DNA from: Murimonas intestini
Lineage (GTDB): Bacteria > Bacillota > Clostridia > Lachnospirales > Lachnospiraceae
Reading direction: 5' to 3'
DNA: 64,000 nucleotides
Assembly (NCBI GenBank): GCA_003148945.1
Contig: QGGY01000001.1
Span: 788,582-852,581 of the forward strand
Made by a program: the position numbers and the translations under genes. The notes below the pieces were generated by a model. The model saw nothing but the letters and a program-made list of their open reading frames with translations, searched no databases and was not told the origin of the DNA. Below are positions 8,728 to 18,029 of this stretch, in pieces; the stretch's first letter is position 1, and each line of letters opens with the position of its first letter.

Positions 8728-9534
8728 TCAATGCCCCAGCGACTGGGCGCGGTAGCCTTCAGCAATAATATCCAGCTGCTTATGGAAACGCTGCAGCTGC
8801 TCTATGTCATTCAATTCATAAATGCGGTAAAATTCGTCCTGTATCTTGACGATCTCTCTTTTGTTTGCCAGATGATAGAGATTCTGTATATTATTAAGGA
8901 TGTCTGACACAAGGTTGGCCTGTATCTGAAAGGAATTCTGCGCATCCATGATCTCACTTCTGACTGTTGACATCTCATTGTCCAGCACGATGATCGCATC
9001 TGCCGCCTTACTCAGCTTCTGCCTGATATGCTCAGGTATATTTCTCTTATACTTATACTGAAGGGAATGCTCTATAGTGGACCAGAAGTTCATAGCCAGT
9101 GTCCTGATCTGTATCTCCACCTGGATCCGTTTCCCTCCTGAGAGAGTCTGAACCTCATAGTAGACGATCATGTGGTAGCTCCTGTACCCGCTGTCCTTCA
9201 TGTTGGTAATATAATCCTTCTCGCTTTTTACAGACATATCTGTGCGGCCGCGGATGATCTCCACAACCTTCTGTATATCCTCTACAAACTGGCAAATGAT
9301 ACGTATTCCTGCAATATCCTCCAGCTTTTCTTCTATCTCATCTATCCCTATTTTCTTTTTCTGGGCCTTTTCGAGTATGCTGGAAATCGCCTTTACCCTT
9401 CCCACAACCTGCTCAATCGGAGAATAAAGCCCTCTGTCCCTGTGTTCATGTATCAGATGTTCAAATTTTACAGTAAGTTCTTTCACTGCCAGTTCGTATG
9501 GATTGAGTATTTCTCTCCATAACTGTATTTCCAT
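8728..9534 (-). CDS. Small alarmone synthetase (GTP pyrophosphokinase, RelQ/RelP type)
   Basis: With the ATG at 9532-9534 (AAGGAG seven bases upstream) the protein is 268 residues. The RelA/SpoT synthetase fold is visible: EDIAGIRIICQF around residue 72 (Asp73 metal ligand), KDSGYRSYHMIV around residue 113, and VEIQIRTLAMNFWSTIEH around residue 139 (Glu140). No HD hydrolase, TGS or ACT domain is present, so it should only make (p)ppGpp from GTP/GDP and ATP. It is longer than the usual 210-residue RelQ because of a roughly 60-residue helical C-terminal part; those residues may drive oligomerisation or regulation. Confidence 0.85.
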   Translation of the reverse strand: MEIQLWREILNPYELAVKELTVKFEHLIHEHRDRGLYSPIEQVVGRVKAISSILEKAQKKKIGIDEIEEKLEDIAGIRIICQFVEDIQKVVEIIRGRTDMSVKSEKDYITNMKDSGYRSYHMIVYYEVQTLSGGKRIQVEIQIRTLAMNFWSTIEHSLQYKYKRNIPEHIRQKLSKAADAIIVLDNEMSTVRSEIMDAQNSFQIQANLVSDILNNIQNLYHLANKREIVKIQDEFYRIYELNDIEQLQRFHKQLDIIAEGYRAQSLGH

Positions 9535-9616
9535 ATTCTGTCTCCTTGCTATTCTTGATATTCGCAACTATCCAGTAACCAGCCAGTCACAAAATTTTTC
9601 CATTCTATATAGTATA

Positions 9617-10474
9617 TCACAAGTCGTACTTATATTTCAACTTCTGCCCTTCAAGATAACGAAGCACCCAGTACGGATTGACTGAAATCTCTTCATAATG
9701 CTCAGTACTTATGTAAATGCCCAGATGAAGATGCACATCAAACATGCCTGTCGTCCCCTCTTCCTTACCGTACCCGCTGTCCCCCATAAACCCTAACAGC
9801 TCTCCGGCTTTCACACTGTCGCCGGGCGAAAAGTCCTTCGCATAGGATGAGAGGTGGGCATAATAAAAATAGCCTCCGTGGGGACTTCTGATCCCCAGAC
9901 GCCACCCTCCCTTTTCCAGCCATCCCACCTTTTCCACAACGCCTTCTGTCATACTGACAATGGGGTAGTAACCTCTTTTATTCCCGGGAGGCATCACATC
10001 TGTGCCCTCATGCCTGCGCTCCCCTCCATAATTTCTCTTAGACATCCATGAATTGTCAAAGGAGACATCCTTCTCGCCCTCCAGATGTGCCACAGGAAAA
10101 TAGACAAGGTCATTCCACACAGCCTCCGCGGCCTTTTTCAGTTCTCCGTATTCTTCTCTGCGGAAGTAATTGAAGTAACCGCGCCAGAGGGCAAAATTAT
10201 CCAGTGTCAGCTCTTCATCCCCTTTCAGGCTGTACCGGTTCTGAACAAGCCAGACGCTTAAGGTCTCTCCTATCCCGCAGCCGTACAGGCCTGCTGCTTC
10301 CTCTGCCTTTGCAAGTGCCCGGGGATATACTTCCATATTCCTGAATTCAGCCGTCTCTGCTGCTCCAGGTTTCAGATTGTAGATCTTCCCCCGGACCATC
10401 ATCAGCTGGGTCCCGCTCCCAATACAGAGGCACATCAGAATAGCCATAATCAATCTTATAAAGAATTTTTTCAT
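9617..10474 (-). CDS. M23 (LytM-type) peptidase, membrane-anchored
   Basis: The ATG at 10472-10474 (AGGAAAAGG upstream) gives 285 residues beginning with a basic-hydrophobic signal or anchor (residues 4-26). The zinc peptidase domain is at about residues 145-260, with His155 and Asp159 in RRHEGTDVM and the HLHLG motif at His248/His250. The Lys-Pro core typical of M23 (SVKAGELLGFMGDSGYG) precedes the second motif. Such enzymes cut peptidoglycan cross-links or act as scaffolds in sporulation and division. The long N-terminal stretch (residues 30-140) has no domain I know. An upstream in-frame ATG at 10588 would add 38 unlikely residues. Confidence 0.83.
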   Translation of the reverse strand: MKKFFIRLIMAILMCLCIGSGTQLMMVRGKIYNLKPGAAETAEFRNMEVYPRALAKAEEAAGLYGCGIGETLSVWLVQNRYSLKGDEELTLDNFALWRGYFNYFRREEYGELKKAAEAVWNDLVYFPVAHLEGEKDVSFDNSWMSKRNYGGERRHEGTDVMPPGNKRGYYPIVSMTEGVVEKVGWLEKGGWRLGIRSPHGGYFYYAHLSSYAKDFSPGDSVKAGELLGFMGDSGYGKEEGTTGMFDVHLHLGIYISTEHYEEISVNPYWVLRYLEGQKLKYKYDL

Positions 10475-10645
10475 AGACCTTTTCCTGTTACTATCTTTAC
10501 ATACATATAAATATATGCCGGAACAGATCTGTTCAGTACATGAGCCCGTCTTTTTCACTTCGTGCACTAAAATACATGTCTTGTGCATAGACTGTAAGAA
10601 AAAAGGAATTCAGAGCATTTTTCAAAAAGGCTCTGGTAACCGGCC

Positions 10646-11575
10646 GTGAAAAAATTTCTTTTTCCTGCATGTATCACTTTCTTTTTAATGCTTCTTCTTT
10701 TTATTCCCCAGCCTTCCCTCGAGGGAGCCAGGTACGGGCTGGCCCTGTGGATGGACTCTGTAGTGCCCACCCTGCTTCCTTTCATGATCCTCTCAGGCGT
10801 CCTGATGAAAGGCGGCCTTATCAAATCGCTCATGCGTTTTTTCACTCCGGCTGGCCGGCTTCTTTTTGGCATAGACAGCTACGGTACATATTCTCTGCTG
10901 GCCGGCTTTTTCTGCGGATATCCCATGGGGGCCAAGACCATCGCCGATCTGCGCCGCCAGGATCTGATGGGGCATGCCCAGGCTGCCTATTTGCTGAATT
11001 TCTGCAACAATGTGAGTCCGGCATTTGTGATCACCTTTCTTGTACTGCAGAATATAAAAGCTCCGCAACTGATGGGCCCTGTCCTTGTCATCATATTCGG
11101 CGCCCCTGTCCTTTACGGTATGGTCAGCGGGGCAAAGTACAGGCCCCTTATGAAAAAAGAAGTAAAAACAGTCAAAGAAAAAGCATCCCCGGTCCGGATT
11201 GATTTCGGACTGATAGATGCCTGCATCCTGGATTCTGTTATTACTGTTACAAAACTTGGGGCATATATTATCATGTTTTCCATTATAGCCAGGCTCATCC
11301 GTGAACTGCCCTTCCTCTCCGGGATATGGGCCGCCTCCATCGCAGGCGTCACTGAAGTGACGACAGGGATACAAGCCGTATCGGAGGCCTTTGCCGGAAA
11401 TGCCCTGTGCATCCCCGCCCTGGCAGCGGTCACCTCATTCGGAGGCCTCTCCGCCCTGGCACAGACTGAAAGCATGTTAAATGGCACTGATCTGAAGATA
11501 CTTCCATATCTTGTATCTAAAATAATAATCAGCGCCCTCGCATTTACGCTGGCGCTGATCTTTGTTCACGGATAG
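10646..11575 (+). CDS. YlbJ-like membrane protein (nucleoside-recognition/Gate domain)
   Basis: This 309-residue integral membrane protein starts at a GTG. It has about eight hydrophobic segments and the conserved stretch LAGFFCGYPMGAKTIADL followed by YLLNFCNNVSPAFVITF. Both are typical of the YlbJ/SpoVV sporulation family, which in Bacillus moves dipicolinate across the outer forespore membrane. Members are usually nearer 400 residues, so this is a short version. Position supports the call: rsmD and coaD are next to it, as ylbH-ylbI-ylbJ are in Bacillus. It is one of few plus-strand genes in this part of the window and is divergent from the M23 gene. Confidence 0.72.
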   Translation: MKKFLFPACITFFLMLLLFIPQPSLEGARYGLALWMDSVVPTLLPFMILSGVLMKGGLIKSLMRFFTPAGRLLFGIDSYGTYSLLAGFFCGYPMGAKTIADLRRQDLMGHAQAAYLLNFCNNVSPAFVITFLVLQNIKAPQLMGPVLVIIFGAPVLYGMVSGAKYRPLMKKEVKTVKEKASPVRIDFGLIDACILDSVITVTKLGAYIIMFSIIARLIRELPFLSGIWAASIAGVTEVTTGIQAVSEAFAGNALCIPALAAVTSFGGLSALAQTESMLNGTDLKILPYLVSKIIISALAFTLALIFVHG

Positions 11576-11592
11576 GAAATTCCTATCCGCAA
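11568..11592. other. Perfect hairpin over the ylbJ-like stop codon
   Basis: GGATAGGAATT and its complement form a palindrome (CGGATAGGAAATTCCTATCCG) that contains the TAG stop of the plus-strand gene. No T-run follows, so it is not a classical terminator. It may stabilise the mRNA end between the two convergent genes. Confidence 0.45.
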
Positions 11593-11639
11593 GTCTCCTG
11601 GGGATGCGCAGCTGCACACGGTACAAAAGCAGTCCTTAC

Positions 11640-12263
11640 TTATTCTTCAGCTGCAGCCTGTGTTCCCTCTTCATACTCAGGAGCTTCCTCATAGCTTCCG
11701 CCTGTGGTATAGCTGGACGGAGGCGCCTGCGGGGAGAGCTCTCTGCGGTTCTTATTGACAATGTCATAGCAGGACTGGATAGAATTTATAAAATTATTGT
11801 ATTTAGCTCCTGCCGTATCAATCGTATGGCTCATGATCTTTTCTAAATTCTCGAGCATTTCATCAGCATACTGAAGCGCGCCCAAACGGATGCTGTTTGC
11901 ATCATTTGTAGCGTTGTCGAGAATCTCCTGTGCCTGCTGGTTTGTCTTTTCCAGTAATTCATTTGACTGTGCATAAGCCTGCTGCATAACTTCACTCTCA
12001 GTGATCATCTGCTGTGTCTGGGAGGTGGCTTCCGCTATCATATTGTCAGCCTTGGACTGGGCGTCAGCCAGAATAGCATCTTTATTGCTGATGATCTTCT
12101 GATACCTTTTGATCTCATCCGGCGTTTTCATACGCAGCTCTCTCAATAACTCTTCCAGCTCTTCTTTATTTACAACGATCTTAGTAGAAGACAGCGGCTG
12201 GAATTTACAACTGTCTACATATTCCTCGATTTCCTCAATAATCTGCTCAATTCTGCTGCTCAT
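11640..12263 (-). CDS. Coiled-coil protein of unknown function (V-ATPase subunit H-like annotation)
   Basis: A soluble 207-residue protein: a short helical N-terminus, a long Gln/Asn/Ala-rich coiled coil (about residues 45-160) and a flexible acidic tail with Pro, Ser, Tyr and Glu. Similar clostridial proteins are often labelled vacuolar ATPase H subunit, but nothing here shows a real V-ATPase link. The coil resembles DivIVA/SepF-associated or membrane-scaffold proteins. It sits 40 bases after coaD in the same direction, so it probably belongs to the rsmD-coaD transcript. I do not assign a function. Confidence 0.65.
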   Translation of the reverse strand: MSSRIEQIIEEIEEYVDSCKFQPLSSTKIVVNKEELEELLRELRMKTPDEIKRYQKIISNKDAILADAQSKADNMIAEATSQTQQMITESEVMQQAYAQSNELLEKTNQQAQEILDNATNDANSIRLGALQYADEMLENLEKIMSHTIDTAGAKYNNFINSIQSCYDIVNKNRRELSPQAPPSSYTTGGSYEEAPEYEEGTQAAAEE

Positions 12264-12303
12264 TTCTATCTCTCCTTATTTTTTATTTCTGTAGGTCTTT
12301 GAC

Positions 12304-12795
12304 TTACTTTTCATGCTTCTCCCAGATTTTATTATAAATCTTGTCCACAACGATTCCAGGGACAAATTCAGAGATATCTCCGCCGTAAGACGCCACTTCC
12401 TTAACTGTTGTTGAACTCAGATATGCATATTCAAGGCTTGTGGTCAAAAAGATAGTATCAATTTCAGGATTCAGTATCCGGTTTGTCTGGGACATCTGCA
12501 GCTCATAGTCGAAATCCGTAATAGCCCGAAGCCCCCTTACTATAAATTTGGCTCCGCGCTGTTTCGCAAAATCAACTGACAGCCCTGAAAAGGACTCAAC
12601 CCTGACATTGGGTATGTCCTTCGTGACTTCTAAAAGTATATTAACACGTTCTTCCACAGAAAACAACGGTGTTTTAACGTTATTGACCAGAACTCCAACT
12701 ACCAGCTCATCCACAAGAGCTGCTGAACGTGCGATAACGTCCAGATGACCGAAGGTCACCGGATCAAAACTTCCCGGATATACAGCTTTTCTCAT
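12304..12795 (-). CDS. coaD: Phosphopantetheine adenylyltransferase CoaD
   Basis: The 163-residue protein begins [18 protein letters not shown], containing the nucleotidyltransferase TxGH motif (Thr14 to His17). The C-terminal [13 protein letters not shown] and [13 protein letters not shown] segments are standard for CoaD. It transfers AMP from ATP to 4'-phosphopantetheine, the fourth step of coenzyme A synthesis. Its start lies three bases after the rsmD stop, the usual rsmD-coaD pair. Length is normal. Confidence 0.96.
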   Translation of the reverse strand: MRKAVYPGSFDPVTFGHLDVIARSAALVDELVVGVLVNNVKTPLFSVEERVNILLEVTKDIPNVRVESFSGLSVDFAKQRGAKFIVRGLRAITDFDYELQMSQTNRILNPEIDTIFLTTSLEYAYLSSTTVKEVASYGGDISEFVPGIVVDKIYNKIWEKHEK

Positions 12796-12798
12796 CTC

Positions 12799-13356
12799 TT
12801 ACTCCTTCTGCCTTCTGATAAACAGATGGGCATTTGTTTTGTATTCTTTCCTCTTTTCCAGTATGTAGCCAATTTCTTCCAGATAGCTGCAATCAGCGTT
12901 TAAGGCAGTCTCCACTATGATCAGAGTGTCCCCTGACACAAGGGAAGAATCCTTCAGGATTGACAGCGCCTCCGCCTCAAGGCCTTTATTGTAAGGCGGG
13001 TCCATGAATATAATATCAAAGGGCTCCCTGCCCTCCATCCGCCTGATGGCGCTCACCGCATCTTGTGTGATCACCTCCGCCTGTCCTTCCAGCCTTGTAA
13101 AAGCCAGGTTCTCCCTGATACACGCAGCCGCTGCGCGGTTATTCTCTACAAAGACTGACATCCCGGCCCCGCGGCTCAGCGCTTCAATGCCAATACCGCC
13201 GCTGCCGGCAAAAAGATCCAGAAAACGGCTGTCCGCTATCTCATCCTGAAGCATGTTAAAAAGTGTTTCTTTTATGCGGTCCGTAGTAGGCCTGGTCTCA
13301 AGCCCCGGAACTGTTTTTAAAGGCAGCCTTCTGGCCTTGCCTGCAATTACTCTCAT
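12799..13356 (-). CDS. rsmD: 16S rRNA (guanine-966-N2)-methyltransferase RsmD
   Basis: The 185-residue enzyme has the N-terminal MRVIAGKARRLPLKTVPG block, the SAM motif FLDLFAGSGGIGIEAL (residues 45-60) and the N2-guanine methyltransferase motif DPPY (residues 119-122). It methylates G966 of 16S rRNA on the assembled small subunit. The tight coupling to coaD and the nearby ylbJ-like gene repeat the Bacillus ylbH-ylbI-ylbJ order. Length is as expected. Confidence 0.95.
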   Translation of the reverse strand: MRVIAGKARRLPLKTVPGLETRPTTDRIKETLFNMLQDEIADSRFLDLFAGSGGIGIEALSRGAGMSVFVENNRAAAACIRENLAFTRLEGQAEVITQDAVSAIRRMEGREPFDIIFMDPPYNKGLEAEALSILKDSSLVSGDTLIIVETALNADCSYLEEIGYILEKRKEYKTNAHLFIRRQKE

Positions 13357-13443
13357 TTTGCATACTCCCCTGCTGAATAGTTACATCCGTTTTATTATAG
13401 ATGTTTTATGGGCCTTCTGTCAATTACTTTTAGGATTTATTAA

Positions 13444-13472
13444 AAACTGCCCCGCTTTACGCAGGGCAGTTT
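13444..13472 (-). terminator. Intrinsic terminator of the pst-phoU operon
   Basis: Arms AAACTGCCC and GGGCAGTTT enclose an 11-base loop and are followed on the minus strand by TTAATAAATC. It lies 28 bases past the phoU stop codon. Confidence 0.8.
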
Positions 13473-13499
13473 CTAATAATTATGTTAAATATATCCGTA

Positions 13500-14162
13500 C
13501 TAAATATTCATATACTGTTCCAGGTCACCCGTCACGATGAATGCCGTCCACTCGGCAATATTCGTGGAATGGTCAGCCATCCTCTCTACATATTTGGCTA
13601 TCAGCAGGTAATCCGCATATGCCCTTATATGCTCCGGGTTGTGTTTCATGGCAATGCACAGCTCATCTTTGATCTTCTCGAAATAATCATCCACTATATC
13701 ATCCATCTTAGTGACTTCTTCCGTTTCCTGCACATTTTCTGTGATAAAGCTCTCTATGGTCATGCCCACCATTTTCTTCATTACATCAAACATCTCCAAG
13801 ATATTTTCCGGCATGGGTATGATGGATTCTCCTGTGAGAGCGATAATATATTCAGATATATCTCCGCAGTGGTCGGCTATGCGCTCAATATCACCGATCA
13901 GGCGCATGATGGATGTCACTCTGCGCAGGTCTGTGGCTACAGGCTGCTGTTTCGCGACTATGCGTATGCATCCATGCTCCACTGTCCTCTCCAGCTCATC
14001 TATATCATCATCCTGGGCAATTATGGCCTTTGCCAGCTCCCCGTCCATCTCAGTGAGAGCCTTCTTTACAGAACCGATCATCTCTTCCAGCTTCTGCCCC
14101 ATAAGACTGACCTTTTCAGTGAGCTCTTCTAATTCAGCCAAGTATATTTTTCTGGTAGTCAT
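13500..14162 (-). CDS. phoU: Phosphate uptake regulator PhoU
   Basis: The ATG at 14160-14162 (GGAGGG upstream) gives about 220 residues with the two three-helix PhoU repeats. Each carries the metal-binding E/DxxxD type motif: LIGDIERIADHCGDISEY in the first half and YVERMADHSTNIAEW in the second. PhoU links the Pst transporter to the PhoR kinase and represses the regulon when phosphate is plentiful. It is the last gene of pstS-pstC-pstA-pstB-phoU, 16 bases after pstB. A longer reading frame upstream has no ribosome site and overlaps pstB, so I reject it. Confidence 0.94.
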   Translation of the reverse strand: MTTRKIYLAELEELTEKVSLMGQKLEEMIGSVKKALTEMDGELAKAIIAQDDDIDELERTVEHGCIRIVAKQQPVATDLRRVTSIMRLIGDIERIADHCGDISEYIIALTGESIIPMPENILEMFDVMKKMVGMTIESFITENVQETEEVTKMDDIVDDYFEKIKDELCIAMKHNPEHIRAYADYLLIAKYVERMADHSTNIAEWTAFIVTGDLEQYMNI

Positions 14163-14178
14163 TGTGTTTCCCTCCAAA

Positions 14179-14943
14179 TCAGCCGAAACGGCCTGTAATA
14201 TAATCTTCAGTCTTTTTCTGTACCGGGTTATTGAAAATCTCCTCTGTCTCCCCATACTCGATGACATCCCCTGTGAGGAAAAATGCCGTCCTGTCAGAGA
14301 TACGGCTGGCCTGCTGCATATTGTGAGTAACAATTATAATTGTGTATTTTTCCTTTAACTCTACAGCCAGATCCTCGATCTTCAGGGTGGAAATAGGATC
14401 CAGTGCGCTTGTGGGCTCATCCATCAATATGACTTCCGGCTCAACAGCCAGAGCTCTTGCAATGCAGATACGCTGCTGCTGGCCGCCGGACATACCCAGA
14501 GCATTCTTTTTCAGGCGGTCTTTGACCTCATCCCAGATAGCCGCCTGCTTCAGGCTTGTCTCCACGATCTCATCCAGCTGTGATTTTTTCTTGATTCCAT
14601 GTATCCTTGGTCCATATGCCACGTTATCATAGATACTCATGGGGAACGGATTGGGCTGCTGAAAAACCATGCCGACTTTCTGGCGGAGCTTTATGACATC
14701 TATATCTTTGTAGATATCTGTGCCGTCCATATATATCTTTCCTTCTACCTTTACACCTTCTATAAGGTCGTTCATTCTGTTGATCGTCTTCAGGAAGGTG
14801 GACTTTCCGCAGCCGGAGGGCCCGATAAAGGCGATTATCTCGTTTTGCGGGATTTCCATATTTATCTGATTCAGCGCCTTAAAATCCCCGTAGTACAGGC
14901 TCAAATCCTGCACCGAGAATTTGGCTGGCTTCTTTTCTGCCAT
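14179..14943 (-). CDS. pstB: Phosphate ABC transporter ATP-binding protein PstB
   Basis: The 254-residue ATPase has Walker [10 protein letters not shown] (residues 41-49), the ABC signature [15 protein letters not shown], Walker [14 protein letters not shown] and the switch His in [10 protein letters not shown]. The KTINRMNDL segment after Walker A is diagnostic of PstB. It powers high-affinity phosphate import through PstA/PstC. The gene begins four bases after pstA ends. Length is normal. Confidence 0.96.
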   Translation of the reverse strand: MAEKKPAKFSVQDLSLYYGDFKALNQINMEIPQNEIIAFIGPSGCGKSTFLKTINRMNDLIEGVKVEGKIYMDGTDIYKDIDVIKLRQKVGMVFQQPNPFPMSIYDNVAYGPRIHGIKKKSQLDEIVETSLKQAAIWDEVKDRLKKNALGMSGGQQQRICIARALAVEPEVILMDEPTSALDPISTLKIEDLAVELKEKYTIIIVTHNMQQASRISDRTAFFLTGDVIEYGETEEIFNNPVQKKTEDYITGRFG

Positions 14944-14947
14944 GGTT

Positions 14948-16087
14948 TTATGCTCCTTTCTTTAAAAGCCGTTTAGTGATGGCTTTTGATGCCCAATTTA
15001 TGAAAATAATGATTACCAGCAGTACAATGCCGATGGCACAGGCTGTTGTCAGATCATTTTCTTCCTTCATAAGAGTATACATCTTAATCGTCAGGGTTGC
15101 GCCGCTGGCAGAATTTCCAAACAGAGCCTGCGGAATCTGCGCCACCGTCCCGGCCGTCAGAAGAAGGGCGGCCGATTCACCCACGATGCGCCCTATCCCC
15201 AGCAGCAGAGCTACCAGGATACCAGGCATGGCATTGGGCAGTATTACTTTATTTATTGTCTGAAGCTTTGTGGCCCCAAGACCAAGTGAAGATTCCCTGT
15301 ATGTCTTCGGAATCGCTTTGAGAGCTTCCTCTGTAGTGGTGATGATAGTAGGAAGCAGTATGATGGAAAGTGTCAGGGCTCCTGCCAGAAGAGAATACTG
15401 CAGCCGGCATACCTTTACAAAGAACAGGGAACCGAACAGGCCATAGATAATAGAAGGAATACCCGCAAGGTTTTGTATTGCAAAATGTATGGTGGACATG
15501 AGCCGCCCCGGTTTTGCATACTCGATCAGATATACTGCTGAGAAAATTCCTACAGGCGCCGATATAAGAAGGGAGATGCCGATCATATACAGGGTCGTGA
15601 CAACCATCGGCAGTATGCCTCCGCCCGGTCTTGTTATTTTCAGTTTAACATTTCCCGAAAGCCCGTTTAAGCTGGATACAGCATCGGACAGAGAACTGAT
15701 GCCCTCTATTTTCAAATCCCCGGCCTTTGTAATGATATCTTTTTTTGAAACAGGGTACGCCTCATTTTTCGTATTTTTTGCTTCTTTAAGCGGAGAATCC
15801 TCATCTAATTTTGTAATTACAGCCTGTCCTTTGTCATTCAGCCCAATTACAGCTTTGATGGAAGACACGTAGCCTTCCTCCTGCCCCGAAGTCTGTTCCT
15901 GTTCTGCCGCGTCCACAGAGATATAAGTAGTCTTGTCTTCATAATCTCTTGTGAGAAAATCAATACTGATGCCCGGAAGACCTTTTATGACAATGAATCC
16001 GATAATAACCACAAGTATAAGTACAGTAAACCCTGCACAGCCATAGATCGCGCCGCGCACCAGATTGTCTTTTGCCTTCCTGCTCAT
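14948..16087 (-). CDS. pstA: Phosphate ABC transporter permease PstA with an inserted PDZ-like domain
   Basis: At 379 residues this is about 90-110 longer than usual PstA. The first membrane helix (about 14-35) ends in ISIDFLT. Residues 47-157 are then an extra soluble stretch before [16 protein letters not shown] resumes the family pattern. Within the insert, [32 protein letters not shown] and [12 protein letters not shown] have the strand-loop-strand spacing of a PDZ domain (carboxylate loop, ligand helix, last strand). The topology puts it outside the membrane. The EAA loop ([19 protein letters not shown]) that contacts PstB is intact. Its ATG overlaps the pstC stop by one base. Confidence 0.92.
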   Translation of the reverse strand: MSRKAKDNLVRGAIYGCAGFTVLILVVIIGFIVIKGLPGISIDFLTRDYEDKTTYISVDAAEQEQTSGQEEGYVSSIKAVIGLNDKGQAVITKLDEDSPLKEAKNTKNEAYPVSKKDIITKAGDLKIEGISSLSDAVSSLNGLSGNVKLKITRPGGGILPMVVTTLYMIGISLLISAPVGIFSAVYLIEYAKPGRLMSTIHFAIQNLAGIPSIIYGLFGSLFFVKVCRLQYSLLAGALTLSIILLPTIITTTEEALKAIPKTYRESSLGLGATKLQTINKVILPNAMPGILVALLLGIGRIVGESAALLLTAGTVAQIPQALFGNSASGATLTIKMYTLMKEENDLTTACAIGIVLLVIIIFINWASKAITKRLLKKGA

Positions 16088-16983
16088 TATTTGTCACCTT
16101 CCTTGTTTGTCAGCTTCAGCAGTGTGATATTTACGATCATGATAAAGATAAAAAGGATAACGCCCGTTGCAAAAAGCATCTCCTGCTGCCGCCCTGATGC
16201 GTAGCTCATCTCCATGGCGATATTAGTGGTCAGCGGCCGGACCATGGACCATATGCTGTTCGGGAGTCCCTGGGTAGGATTCCCTGCTATCATCATGACT
16301 GCCATTGTCTCACCAATCGCTCTTCCTACTCCCAGTACTGTAGCCGAGAGTATACCTGATTTTGCTGCCGGCAGCACAGCCTTGAAGATCGTCTGGATCT
16401 TCGAGGCGCCAAGCCCCAGAGAAGCTTCCCTGTAGGATTTTGGAACTGCGCGGATAGCGCTTTCGGAGAGTGAAACAATTGTCGGTAATATCATTATAGT
16501 CAGGACAATAATAACAGCCAGAAGGGACTGGCCCTGTACCATGGGCGAGATCTCTTTAATGATCGGGACTACTACGCCCAGGCCGAATGCACCGTATAAT
16601 ACAGAAGGAATGCCGGCCAGTAATTCTATGGCCGGCTTGATTACCCTGACTGCACCCTTCGGCGCCATTTCCGCTATGAATACAGCTGTCAGCACTCCGA
16701 TCGGCACTCCTATGATGATGGCGCCCGCCGTTGCCAGCACTGAGCCTGCTATCATATAGAAGACACCATATACATTCTGGCTGGGAGCCCATCTCGTTCC
16801 CGAAATGAAATCCCAGAAGCTGTACGCATCTTCTCCAAAAAATGGATGAAGCCCCTTATAAAATACGAAGACTATAATGGCAATTACCGAAATAACCCCG
16901 GCCAATGCACAGATCAAAAAGATACCTTCAACAATTTTTTCCCATACATCCCGTTTTACATTGCGGCTTAAATTCCGGTCCAT
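16087..16983 (-). CDS. pstC: Phosphate ABC transporter permease PstC
   Basis: The 298-residue permease has six expected membrane helices and the EAA loop AIRAVPKSYREASLGLGASK that binds PstB. The external segment FISGTRWAPSQNVYGVF is typical of PstC. Start: the ATG at 16981-16983 has AAGGAAGGAAT eight bases upstream; a TTG two codons earlier is in frame but less likely. It pairs with PstA to form the membrane channel. Gene order pstS-pstC-pstA-pstB-phoU is canonical. Confidence 0.95.
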   Translation of the reverse strand: MDRNLSRNVKRDVWEKIVEGIFLICALAGVISVIAIIVFVFYKGLHPFFGEDAYSFWDFISGTRWAPSQNVYGVFYMIAGSVLATAGAIIIGVPIGVLTAVFIAEMAPKGAVRVIKPAIELLAGIPSVLYGAFGLGVVVPIIKEISPMVQGQSLLAVIIVLTIMILPTIVSLSESAIRAVPKSYREASLGLGASKIQTIFKAVLPAAKSGILSATVLGVGRAIGETMAVMMIAGNPTQGLPNSIWSMVRPLTTNIAMEMSYASGRQQEMLFATGVILFIFIMIVNITLLKLTNKEGDK

Positions 16984-17035
16984 TGTCAAATTCCTTCCTT
17001 AATGTCTTGTTAAGACCTCTTTTGCTGATAAATCG

Positions 17036-17989
17036 TTACTTGTCTACACGGATCCCGCCATGTGTATCTACACAGGCCTGTCCGTCTGCTGAAACTGCAA
17101 AATCTAAAAATGCTTTGCCTGCGTCTGTCACCTTGTCATCATAGTAGCAGAAAAGGAATGGCCTTGACAGCGGATAATCACCTGATTTAGCCAGCTCTGC
17201 TGTCGCTTCAACACCGCCTACTGTCAGCGGTTTTACTGTATCATCGATAAATGAGAAGGATACATATCCGATTGCATTTTCATTTCCTGCAACAGCTGCC
17301 TGGACAGGTCCGTTTCCTTCTGACACAGAAGCGCTGCCTGCAAGTCCGCCTGCATCCTCAAGTCCGATCAGCTCTTCAAATGCACTTCTTGTCCCTGAGC
17401 TCTCTTCCCTTGATACTACAAAGATGTCACCATCCTCACCGCCAACCTCGCTCCAGTTTGTGATCTTTCCGGAGTAGATATCAGCCAGCTGTTCTTCTGT
17501 GATGTCTGTGACCCCTGTGTTGGCCGGGTTTACGATCACAGCAATGCCGTCATATGCAAACACTTCTGTTTTTAAAGCATCCTCTTTTTCTTCCTCTTTT
17601 AATTCCCTGGATGCAGCGCCAATATTATTTGTGCCTGATTTTGTATCTGTGATGCCGGCTGAAGAACCGCTGCCTGTATACTCGATCTTGACATCTGGAT
17701 TCAGGGCTTCAAATTCATCCTTCATATCATTTAAAATCTTCTCAACAGATGTGGATCCTGTTATGATGACCGTTCCGCTTAAATCTCCTGAAGCAGTGTC
17801 ACTTCCCTCTGCTGCTTCTGTCTCAGCCTTAGCTTCTGTGGGGGCTTCTGTTTTTGCTTCTGTCTTCGCCTCCGTCTTTGCCTCTGTAGCCGCTTTAGTT
17901 GCCGCTTCTGTGCTTTCATTGCCATTCCCGCATGCTGCGAGCCCTAATGTCATGATACCTGCCAGAGCCATAACTGCCAATTTTCTCAT
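17036..17989 (-). CDS. pstS: Phosphate-binding lipoprotein PstS
   Basis: The start at 17987-17989 has GGAGG nine bases upstream and gives 317 residues. A lipoprotein signal ends in LGLAAC with Cys20. A low-complexity linker of TEAK-like units (about residues 27-58) tethers the binding domain. Phosphate-contacting segments are TGSTSVEKILNDM and GSGSSAGITDTKSG, with SREESSGTRSAFEEL further on. It captures phosphate outside the cell for PstCAB. A Pho-box-like repeat and -10 element lie upstream. The Thr/Glu/Ala/Lys linker is longer and more regular than in many homologues. Confidence 0.95.
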   Translation of the reverse strand: MRKLAVMALAGIMTLGLAACGNGNESTEAATKAATEAKTEAKTEAKTEAPTEAKAETEAAEGSDTASGDLSGTVIITGSTSVEKILNDMKDEFEALNPDVKIEYTGSGSSAGITDTKSGTNNIGAASRELKEEEKEDALKTEVFAYDGIAVIVNPANTGVTDITEEQLADIYSGKITNWSEVGGEDGDIFVVSREESSGTRSAFEELIGLEDAGGLAGSASVSEGNGPVQAAVAGNENAIGYVSFSFIDDTVKPLTVGGVEATAELAKSGDYPLSRPFLFCYYDDKVTDAGKAFLDFAVSADGQACVDTHGGIRVDK

Positions 17990-18029
17990 AATGAATTCCT
18001 CCAAATCTTTTTATGTTTTACAAGAATGT

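Noticed and set aside
10521..10534. GAACAGATCTGTTC palindrome as a LexA/SOS box
   Set aside because: The Gram-positive SOS box has GAAC-N4-GTTC spacing; here there are six bases between, and neighbours are not DNA-repair genes.
13500..14333. PhoU with a 57-residue N-terminal extension
   Set aside because: The extension overlaps pstB in another frame; the ATG at 14160-14162 has GGAGGG upstream and starts the PhoU fold.
15617..15949. PstA insert as a frameshift or assembly error
   Set aside because: The frame is open throughout, the sequence has PDZ-like regularity, and the normal PstA pattern resumes exactly after it.
17806..17930. TEAK-coding repeat in pstS as a CRISPR-like or mobile repeat
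   Set aside because: The direct repeats are short, in frame and encode a lipoprotein linker, so they are ordinary low-complexity coding DNA.
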